A stretch of 15,387 nucleotides of DNA from an uncultured Collinsella sp. (lineage in GTDB: Bacteria > Actinomycetota > Coriobacteriia > Coriobacteriales > Coriobacteriaceae): assembly GCA_958372035.1 (NCBI GenBank), contig CATXML010000010.1:1-15387 (forward strand). The letters run 5' to 3'. Positions 7,757 through 15,387 of the stretch are shown one piece after another. Position 1 is the stretch's first letter. Every line of letters starts with the position of its first letter. The notes under the pieces are model-generated. The model worked only from the letters and a program-made list of their open reading frames with translations. It was not told the DNA's origin and ran no database searches. A program made the translations under genes and the position numbers.

Positions 7757-8117
7757 TGTTCCCCTCCTTTCCTTATTGACGCCTCTTTGGCGTCACCCCT
7801 TGCGCGGTCTGTTTTGCCGCGCGCTTTTATTTCGTGGCTTTAAGATACGGCCTTGGCACAGCAGCGCCGCTTGTGGCTCGACCGAAGGCAGAACTGCAAA
7901 ACGAGCGGCGCCGTTTTTGGGACGAACGGCACGGTTTGCCGCTCATTGTTGCCGCCCGTCCGACGGGCGTACGCTCATCGGACGCATATAGAGATGTTTT
8001 TGAAGCCGTGCGTTTTGCGCCTTTCGTACCGTTTACCGAGCTTTTGACGCGCAGACCCATTTGTTGCACATCTTTTTTGTAGGATAGACAGGTTATACAT
8101 GAGACAAGGCGGTACGA
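7757..8117. other. 361-bp divergent intergenic region with nested inverted repeats
   Basis: This region separates the minus-strand permease from the plus-strand C39-like gene. It contains TGACGCC/GGCGTCA (7777-7795, 5-nt loop), GCGCGG/CCGCGC (7802-7822), a nested pair with outer GAGCGGC/GCCGCTC (7903-7944) and inner GCCGT/ACGGC (7910-7930), and CGCCCGTC/GACGGGCG around one base (7953-7969). On the minus strand the nested structure is followed by GTTTTG, an attenuator-like arrangement. TTGACG (8044-8049) is a fair plus-strand -35 but lacks a convincing -10. An 82-codon plus-strand frame (7834-8082) is open but shows no family or ribosome binding site. I see no known riboswitch. Confidence 0.55.
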
Positions 8118-9152
8118 ATGGCATACGGATACAACGACGGTGATCAACGGCGACAAAGCGTTCGCCTTGCTGGCCGCACCACGCCGACGCCTAGAAGTGC
8201 CACGAGCAGCAATCCGCAACGCCCTCAAGAGCAACCCAGGCCTTCGTCTCGGCAGCAGACAAGCAGAACACGGCAGAGTGACCGTCCGAGCACGGGCACA
8301 AGCGCGCAGCAAGATAGCCGCCTGGGCGCGCGCACTCGACAGCGCCAGGCCGAGGTTCCGCAACTGCGCCGCAACGGCGCACGTCAGTCCGGCATCCATA
8401 TCAACCGCTTCTTTTCGCATTCCCAAGGCGGACGCGACGGCAAGCCCTACCGCTCGACATCGTACGTGAATGCCCCCGCCCTGCCGGCTCGTCGACTTTG
8501 CCTCGCACTGTGCTCTATCCTCATCTGTCTGGTCTTTGTGCTTATGAGCTCCTGTATGTCCCACGGCTCGGCCGGCCTTGAGCCCACCGCCGAGGACAAG
8601 CTGCTCAAGGCCCCCGTCGCGCCCGGTTATTCTTTCGCCTTTTCGACCCCGCGCTCGCAATGGCAAGCCGGCACGATGCCCCATATCTATCAGATCGACC
8701 CTGCGTGGTCGGAGCTGCCTTACGCCGGCGGCACCATCCGCCAAAATGCATGCGGGCCCACGTGCCTCACCATGGTCTATATCTTTAAGACGGGACGCAC
8801 CGATATGACCCCCATCGATATGTGCGCGCTTTCCGAGGCGGGCAACTACGCCCCCACCGGTGCAACCGAATGGTCGTTTATGACGAGCGGCGCGTGGCAG
8901 TTGGGACTTAACGGAACGGAGCTCCATAACGATCGTGACTCGATGACTCAGGCACTGCGTTCGGGAGCGCCCGTCATCGCCGCCGTGCGTCCCGGCACGT
9001 TTACTAACGTAGGTCATTACATCGTGCTCTACGGCATTGACGACGCCGACCAGATCGGTGTCTACGATCCCAATTCGCCCAGCCGTAGTGCCCGCCGCTG
9101 GGGCGTCGTAGAAGTCCTCAACGAAATCGAAGCCATGTGGGCCTACTACTAG
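8118..9152 (+). CDS. Membrane-anchored C39-like cysteine peptidase with a long cytoplasmic tail
   Basis: A 344-residue protein of the Peptidase_C39_2 (PF13529) type. Residues 1-125 are low-complexity and rich in Arg, Gln, Ser and Thr, probably disordered. A hydrophobic segment follows (about 127-146), then an extracytoplasmic papain-like domain with C212 (QNACGPTCLTMV), H300 (VGHYIVLYG) and D317 (VYDPNS), a complete catalytic triad. The expected topology is type II with the tail inside the cell. Family members act on cell-surface or peptide substrates; the target is unknown. The ATG has AAGGCGG about 7 nt upstream. The gene is monocistronic and the only plus-strand gene here. Its stop codon TAG overlaps the start of an intergenic repeat. 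An MSSC sequence at 143-146 is lipobox-like, but position and context argue against a lipoprotein. Confidence 0.75.
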   Translation: MAYGYNDGDQRRQSVRLAGRTTPTPRSATSSNPQRPQEQPRPSSRQQTSRTRQSDRPSTGTSAQQDSRLGARTRQRQAEVPQLRRNGARQSGIHINRFFSHSQGGRDGKPYRSTSYVNAPALPARRLCLALCSILICLVFVLMSSCMSHGSAGLEPTAEDKLLKAPVAPGYSFAFSTPRSQWQAGTMPHIYQIDPAWSELPYAGGTIRQNACGPTCLTMVYIFKTGRTDMTPIDMCALSEAGNYAPTGATEWSFMTSGAWQLGLNGTELHNDRDSMTQALRSGAPVIAAVRPGTFTNVGHYIVLYGIDDADQIGVYDPNSPSRSARRWGVVEVLNEIEAMWAYY

Positions 9153-9267
9153 TCATTGGGCACTCATTGGGGACAGACTTAAATGAGTGGTCGTTGGGGA
9201 CGGTCTTGCGGACGCCAGCCGAGAGCAGACGAAAAGGGCCATCCCGAACTGCTTGGAACTGCCAGCA

Positions 9268-9315
9268 CGGAAAGCGCATCCTGCTTTGGGGCCCAATAGC
9301 GGGATGCGCTTTCCG
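9268..9315. repeat. 14-bp perfect inverted repeat of the GGATGCGCTTTCCG core
   Basis: CGGAAAGCGCATCC (9268-9281) and GGATGCGCTTTCCG (9302-9315) are exact reverse complements separated by 20 nt. The right arm is also the start of the first 62-nt unit, so an inverted copy of the core precedes the direct series. No T-run follows, so it is not an intrinsic terminator. Confidence 0.75.
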
Positions 9316-9486
9316 TTAGCGGCCCGTTTGGGAAACTAGGGACCGCTTTTCGACAAAAATCCGGGATGCATTTTCCGATTGAGGGCCTCAAGGGAAACCG
9401 CGCCCCATGTTGGACGCTCATTCTGGGATGTGCTTTCCGCAGTTGATCGATGCGGCCTTTAAGGACTGTCCCAAGCTGCCGGCAGG
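9301..9486. repeat. Three units with a GGGATG...TTTCCG core at exact 62-nt spacing
   Basis: The cores start at 9301 (GGGATGCGCTTTCCG), 9363 (GGGATGCATTTTCCG) and 9425 (GGGATGTGCTTTCCG). Units 1 and 2 also share GGGAAAC at the same internal offset (9330 and 9392). Between TTTCC and GGAAA lies an inner stem, AGCGG/CCGTT in unit 1 and TGAGG/CCTCA in unit 2, with compensatory changes at two pairs. Unit 3 keeps the core but diverges after it and runs into the right arm of the hairpin repeat. A related core GGGATGCGCCTTCCC occurs at 15250-15264. Confidence 0.7.
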
Positions 9487-9554
9487 AAAGGAACGTCCCC
9501 AAGTGCCGGGTTTCCGAAGTCTGCAATGCTCCTCATGAACAGCCGTCTCAATAG

Positions 9555-9587
9555 CAAAAGCCCCGCGGCCGAAGCGGACCGCGGGGG
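9555..9587 (-). terminator. Rho-independent terminator of the beta-glucoside operon
   Basis: CCCCGCGG (9561-9568) pairs with CCGCGGGG (9579-9586), and the stem extends inward by two G-C pairs beside a bulge. On the minus strand it is followed by CTTTTGC. It lies 18 bp past the bglA stop and ends the five-gene minus-strand run. Confidence 0.8.
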
Positions 9588-9604
9588 CAACAGACCTGCA
9601 AGAG

Positions 9605-12410
<2,806 letters not shown>

Positions 12411-12419
12411 GGTCGCCTC

Positions 12420-12713
12420 CTAGCCCAACAGCGACTGGGCGAGTGCCAGCACGTTGGCGGCGTTGCCCATGCCGTAGTCCTGTGCGGGGATGACCGCGGT
12501 CGGCTTACCGCTCCCCTGCTTGACGGTGTTGAGCTGGTAGGACACCTGCGGCCCCAAGAGCAGCACGTCATAATCGGCGCAGGTCTCCTGATACTCGCCG
12601 ATACCCACCGCATCGATATCGAGCTCGATGCCGTTTTGCTCCGCGTATTTCTCGAGTTTCTTCATCAGAATGCTTGTAGACAGGCCAGCTGCGCAAACAA
12701 GAAGGATCTTCAT
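12420..12713 (-). CDS. celA: PTS lactose/cellobiose-family EIIB
   Basis: A 97-residue cytoplasmic EIIB. C7 in LLVCAAGLSTS is the phosphocysteine that takes the phosphate from EIIA and passes it to the incoming sugar at EIIC. Length and the N-terminal P-loop-like CAAGLSTS match the cellobiose-type family. The frame stays open upstream to 12788, but MKILLVCA at 12713 is the canonical N-terminus and has GAAGGGA before it. That site lies in the inverted repeat AAGGGATTCCCTT (12714-12726), which could modulate initiation. It lies 46 bp after the EIIA stop and 9 bp before EIIC. Confidence 0.92.
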   Translation of the reverse strand: MKILLVCAAGLSTSILMKKLEKYAEQNGIELDIDAVGIGEYQETCADYDVLLLGPQVSYQLNTVKQGSGKPTAVIPAQDYGMGNAANVLALAQSLLG

Positions 12714-12759
12714 AAGGGATTCCCTTCGCATTGATTGGTTGGATAGTCGCCGCACGCCG

Positions 12760-13086
12760 TTAGGCGTTCTTGGCTGCAGTGCGCTCATACAGGCAGATCA
12801 GCTCCTGCACGAGCTCCTGAGCAAGCATGGAGCACATGAGGTGGTCCTGAGCATGGACCAGCAACACATCCACCGACAGATGCTCGCCCGCCGCCTCGGT
12901 CGAAAGCAGCTGCGTTTGGATGTGGTGAGCCTTGATTCCCGCATCCTTTGACTGCTTCATGAGTTTGGCGGCAGCGTCAAAATCCCCCGCCTTTGCCTTT
13001 TCAAGGGCTTCGAAGGCAAGGCTGCGCGCCTCTCCCGCTGCAGCGACCAGCTGAAACGAAACCATCTCGGTTCCCTGATCGTCCAT
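12760..13086 (-). CDS. celC: PTS lactose/cellobiose-family EIIA
   Basis: A 108-residue cytoplasmic EIIA, an all-helical trimeric protein in this family. H78 in LLVHAQDHLM is the phosphohistidine, charged by HPr, and D81 is the conserved metal-binding Asp. Length matches lactose/cellobiose EIIA (about 100-110). The ATG is preceded by GAGAGGAG. It is the first PTS gene of the run and lies 119 bp downstream of the regulator gene, a gap that holds a hairpin and a palindrome and may contain a promoter activated by that regulator. Confidence 0.93.
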   Translation of the reverse strand: MDDQGTEMVSFQLVAAAGEARSLAFEALEKAKAGDFDAAAKLMKQSKDAGIKAHHIQTQLLSTEAAGEHLSVDVLLVHAQDHLMCSMLAQELVQELICLYERTAAKNA

Positions 13087-13120
13087 AACGGTCTCCTCTC
13101 CCGTGATGTTTGGTTTGTAC

Positions 13121-13133
13121 TTGAATATTCGAA
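13121..13133. promoter_or_regulatory. TTGAATATTCGAA palindrome, possible operator
   Basis: The 8-bp perfect palindrome GAATATTC is flanked by TT and AA arms between the regulator stop and the EIIA start, about 35 bp upstream of the EIIA ATG. It is a candidate binding site for the adjacent LicR-type activator or another sugar regulator. Only one copy is seen, so this is tentative. Confidence 0.3.
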
Positions 13134-13142
13134 ACGCCTATC

Positions 13143-13178
13143 TCCCGCCCGCAATCCTCGAGGTTTATTGCAGGCAGA
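13143..13178 (-). promoter_or_regulatory. Stem-loop in the leader of the PTS genes
   Basis: On the minus strand TCTGCCTGCAAT can pair with ATTGCGGGCGGGA (about 12 pairs including G-U wobbles) around an 11-nt loop that contains the palindrome CCTCGAGG (13156-13163). No T-run follows, so it is not an intrinsic terminator. It could be an mRNA processing or stability element that raises PTS expression relative to the regulator, or a DNA site. Confidence 0.4.
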
Positions 13179-13205
13179 TTGACAGGGTCATCGACAAAAG
13201 AAGTC

Positions 13206-15101
13206 TTAAGCCGTATGCGCTTGCACAAGCGCCATCAGCTCATGCCAGGACCGGCGCTCGCGTAAGCGCTCGACCCCCTGGCGGTCCATAAAGATCTCAG
13301 CGAGCAGCGAACTCAAGATCCGCGCCTCATCGCCGCCCGACCGGGCAAACGACACCATAAAGACGATATCGACCTCATGGCCGTATTCGTCCCAAAGAAT
13401 GGAATGTTCGAGCAGGCCCACGGTAACAAAGGCCTCGGCGCTCAAAGGATGCATCCCATGGGGCATGGCCACCCCATTGCCAAACGAGGTGGCACTCGCG
13501 CTCTCGCGCTCGGCAACCTCTTGGGCAAACTGGGCATCGACACGGCCGCTCTCGACGGCGCGCTCGGAGAGATATCGGAGAACGGCCTGCTTCGACGACG
13601 CCTCAACGCGGTTGAAGAACAGGGCACGGCTAAAGAAAGCGCTCAGGGAGTCCGATTGCGCAGCGTCATCACTCAGCACCTTGCGGATAGCGTTGACATC
13701 GCTCGTCTCCAAGAAGAAATCGGCCTCGCGGACGGGCACGGGCAACTTGACGTTGAGCGGCACCGTTGTGAACACGTAGTCGATGTGCGAAAAGTCGAGC
13801 GTTCCCACGCGGGCGACGTCGCATGTCTCAATCGACTCGATATACATACCAAACTGCTTGCGGTACTGGTGCTCGAGCATACGGGCGCTTCCCGCTCCCG
13901 AGGCGCACACGAACACGATGCGTTTGCGACGCGGCTGGTCGGCTTGCTGCTCGAGGGCCAGGGCAAATGCCATGGCGATGTAGCCGAGCTCCTCATCAGA
14001 GGGCTGGCTGCCAAAATGACGCTCGAGTACCTGCGAGGTGCCGGCCGCCATCGAATAGGCCAACGGAAACCTCGTCTTGATATCGGGCAGCATGGGGTTA
14101 TCCATATGCATGTGATATTCAAGGCGATAACCCAGAGGGCCAATATGCCGAGCAAGGTTCATGCGAAGTTCAAGATCGCTGCTAAAGTCAAACCTAAACT
14201 CATCGTTGACCGCACATACCATCTCGGAAGCGATCTCCCACATCTCGTCCGAGATAACGGCCGAGCCCTTCTCGGGCACGCCCGTGCCCCTGCCGAGCAA
14301 ATGGATTGCGATAAAGGCAACCTCTTCTCGGGGCATGCTCACGCCCAGGGCATCCTTGATGTTTGCGGCAATCTGGAAAGCCGCAGCGTATTCGTGCGTT
14401 CCCTCCAGCTTTAAAACGTCCGATTCTGCAGCCGGGACATAGCAGCCCTGCTCGATGCGGCCAAGAGCGATGTAAAGATGCATGATGAGATTGCGGGATG
14501 CCAGCGAGCTCACCGTGACGGGCGAGGCAGTCAGGGCATCGTCCACACATGCGGCGATGGCCCGCAGGCGCTCGGCGAGCTCTGCATCGTCGGTGTCGGG
14601 CAACACGGGCCTCACCAGTGAGGCCAGACACAGACGCCGTTGCGACTCCCCGCCCGCAACGCGGATTCCGTAGCGAGGGCGCTTTTCGAGCGTCAAGTCA
14701 AATTGGGCGAGTTTCTGCTCTACCAGACGCATGTCATTGGACAGAGTTCGCGCCGAAACGTAGAGTAAATCCGCATACTCCTCAATCGTCACCCACTGGG
14801 ACCGCATGAGAAGGTCGTTAAGAAGGAAGGACACACGGCCGTCGCGCGTATCAGGAATGCCCGGATGGGCCAGAGCCGCACCGTCTAGCAAGCGAGCAAG
14901 CTCATCTGCATGTGCAACATCGATACGATATTGCCCTTTGCTGCCAACGATGCGTGCAACCCCCGCAAGCTTGTCGTTTGCGCGATGGATATAGTTTCTC
15001 ACGGCGCGCTCGCTTACCTCGAGACGCTTGGCAAGCACCGCGACAGCGACAGGCTGAGCGTCCTCGATCATATTTACAAGCTGCTTGACGCGAGCATCCA
15101 T
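13206..15101 (-). CDS. licR: LicR-type PRD-containing transcriptional activator with EIIB and EIIA domains
   Basis: A 631-residue BglG/LicR-family multidomain regulator. Domains in order: N-terminal HTH (about 1-60, AKRLEVSERAVRNYI), second HTH/Mga-like region (about 90-150, EYADLLYVSARTLSNDM), PRD1 (about 190-295, with H208 and H267), PRD2 (about 305-390, with H319), EIIB-like domain with C399 (VFVCASGAGSA), and a type-2 EIIA domain with H548 (GVAMPHG). Such proteins bind DNA and activate PTS operons; phosphorylation by HPr and the cognate EIIB sets activity by sugar supply. The second PRD2 histidine seems replaced by A378 (GYIAMAFALA). The ATG has a strong AAGGAGGAGG site. It lies upstream of, and probably controls, the EIIA-EIIB-EIIC-bglA genes. 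Confidence 0.9.
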   Translation of the reverse strand: MDARVKQLVNMIEDAQPVAVAVLAKRLEVSERAVRNYIHRANDKLAGVARIVGSKGQYRIDVAHADELARLLDGAALAHPGIPDTRDGRVSFLLNDLLMRSQWVTIEEYADLLYVSARTLSNDMRLVEQKLAQFDLTLEKRPRYGIRVAGGESQRRLCLASLVRPVLPDTDDAELAERLRAIAACVDDALTASPVTVSSLASRNLIMHLYIALGRIEQGCYVPAAESDVLKLEGTHEYAAAFQIAANIKDALGVSMPREEVAFIAIHLLGRGTGVPEKGSAVISDEMWEIASEMVCAVNDEFRFDFSSDLELRMNLARHIGPLGYRLEYHMHMDNPMLPDIKTRFPLAYSMAAGTSQVLERHFGSQPSDEELGYIAMAFALALEQQADQPRRKRIVFVCASGAGSARMLEHQYRKQFGMYIESIETCDVARVGTLDFSHIDYVFTTVPLNVKLPVPVREADFFLETSDVNAIRKVLSDDAAQSDSLSAFFSRALFFNRVEASSKQAVLRYLSERAVESGRVDAQFAQEVAERESASATSFGNGVAMPHGMHPLSAEAFVTVGLLEHSILWDEYGHEVDIVFMVSFARSGGDEARILSSLLAEIFMDRQGVERLRERRSWHELMALVQAHTA

Positions 15102-15249
15102 GTCCTCCTCCTTTCCCTGCGTCTAGTCTAACGCGGTAAAGAATGACACTCCACGTCGCGCTCGTTCCGCCAACTCGGAACAGGTTGCGGGGAGTCCAGC
15201 TGAGCTATGGAGAGCCTGGGGAGAGGGCCCGAAGGCAATGCGTCGGTGT

Positions 15250-15264
15250 GGGATGCGCCTTCCC
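15250..15264. repeat. Isolated GGGATGCGCCTTCCC core
   Basis: This differs by two bases from the core of the 62-nt units at 9301, and GGGA recurs 33 nt later as GGGAAAC does 29 nt after the left cores. It lies just before the right-hand hairpin repeat, so both intergenic regions pair this core with the same hairpin element, in a different order. Confidence 0.6.
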
Positions 15265-15280
15265 AGCCATTGTGCAGTCA

Positions 15281-15372
15281 TTGGGACAGACTTAAATGAG
15301 TAGTCATTGGGGACGTTCTTGTTTGACTAGTCGTTTAAGAACGTCCCCAATGACTATTAAGGACTGTCCCAA
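15281..15372. repeat. 92-nt imperfect palindromic element with a perfect 20-bp inverted repeat
   Basis: Pairing runs in from the ends: TTGGGACAG (15281-15289) with CTGTCCCAA (15364-15372), CTTAA (15291-15295) with TTAAG (15357-15361), a five-base left bulge, then a perfect 20-bp stem (15301-15320 with 15337-15356). The 16-nt loop contains GACTAGTC (15325-15332), itself a palindrome. Both outer arms match the left copy at 9151-9502. The form resembles a MITE or a REP-like hairpin mobilised by a RAYT transposase, but no transposase lies in the window. The whole 15102-15387 region has no gene. Confidence 0.8.
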
Positions 15373-15387
15373 GCTGCCGGCCGGAAA

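Larger units (their letters stand above)
9151..9502. repeat. Interrupted copy of a composite intergenic hairpin repeat
   Basis: The left arm (9162-9207: TTGGGGACAG, CTTAA, then TTGGGGACGGTCTT) matches 15276-15320 with few differences. The right arm (9459-9489: TTAAG, then CTGTCCCAAGCTGCCGG) matches 15357-15387 at 30 of 31 bases. The arms can pair with each other, TTGGGGACAG with CTGTCCCAA and CTTAA with TTAAG, but are 276 bp apart here against 61 bp in the right-hand copy. The middle holds the 62-nt periodic units. The 452-bp gap containing this element has no convincing gene. Confidence 0.8.

Noticed and set aside
7801..7832. Plus-strand terminator-like hairpin with a following T-rich run
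   Set aside because: No plus-strand gene lies upstream that it could terminate; it is better described as part of the structured permease leader.
7834..8082. 82-codon plus-strand frame in the divergent intergenic region
   Set aside because: It begins with GTG, has no ribosome binding site or family motif, and overlaps the inverted repeats. A conserved small protein cannot be fully excluded, so orthologous regions should be compared.
8544..8558. Lipobox-like MSSC in the C39-like protein
   Set aside because: Methionine at -3 is unusual, and a 125-residue tail before the hydrophobic stretch is incompatible with a normal lipoprotein signal peptide.
7827..9017. 396-codon minus-strand frame opposite the C39-like gene
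   Set aside because: The plus strand encodes a complete Cys/His/Asp triad in family context; the minus frame has no motifs and a very Arg/Ala/Gly-rich composition.
9301..9486. Possible CRISPR array
   Set aside because: Only three imperfect units with a 15-nt core exist, spacers share sequence and structure, and no cas gene is present.
9179..9526. 115-codon minus-strand frame across the repeat region
   Set aside because: It consists almost entirely of repeat elements whose 62-nt period breaks the reading frame, and has no ribosome binding site or domain.
13143..13178. RAT-type antiterminator site for a BglG-like protein
   Set aside because: The GGATTG and AAACC elements appear in the wrong order, no overlapping terminator follows, and the regulator has DNA-binding HTH domains rather than an N-terminal RNA-binding domain.

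Overview
The window looks like chromosomal DNA of a high-G+C gut actinobacterium of the Coriobacteriia, most likely Collinsella or a close relative. This is an inference from base composition, strong AGGAGG-type ribosome binding sites, the gene repertoire (lactose/cellobiose-type PTS, LytS/LytTR two-component system, UMF1 transporter) and a style of intergenic repeat (GGGGACAGACTTAAATGAG, GGGGACGTTCTT) that I associate with that group. No database was consulted. Almost every gene is on the minus strand; the only convincing plus-strand gene is a C39-like peptidase at 8118-9152.

Left part (1-4784): the first 16 codons of a probable glycosyltransferase run off the left edge. To its right, on the minus strand, are a UMF1/Atg22-like MFS transporter with its own terminator, a zinc-dependent phospholipase C-like protein, and a LytTR response regulator encoded just downstream of its LytS-like histidine kinase. 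A minus-strand terminator and a 15-bp palindrome separate the kinase from the next unit.

Middle part (4896-9152): a metal-dependent amidohydrolase (HxH, Lys, His, His, Asp set complete) lies downstream of an APC-family permease, which suggests import and hydrolysis of one unidentified amide or peptide-like substrate. Their 131-bp spacer holds three inverted repeats. A 361-bp divergent region rich in nested inverted repeats separates the permease from the C39-like membrane peptidase, which has an unusual Arg/Gln/Ser-rich cytoplasmic tail of about 125 residues.

Right part (9153-15387): a complete beta-glucoside module, read right to left: a LicR-type PRD/PTS-domain activator, EIIA, EIIB, EIIC, a GH1 6-phospho-beta-glucosidase and a terminator. 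The PTS would import and phosphorylate a beta-glucoside such as cellobiose, BglA would cleave the phosphorylated sugar, and the activator would sense PTS phosphorylation.

The most unusual content is non-coding. The module is bracketed by two same-orientation copies of an intergenic hairpin element. The right copy (15281-15372) is one nearly continuous imperfect palindrome containing a perfect 20-bp inverted repeat. The left copy (about 9151-9502) has the same outer arms, but its middle is replaced by a block in which GGGATG...TTTCCG recurs at exactly 62-nt spacing; the first two units show compensatory changes consistent with a conserved stem-loop.
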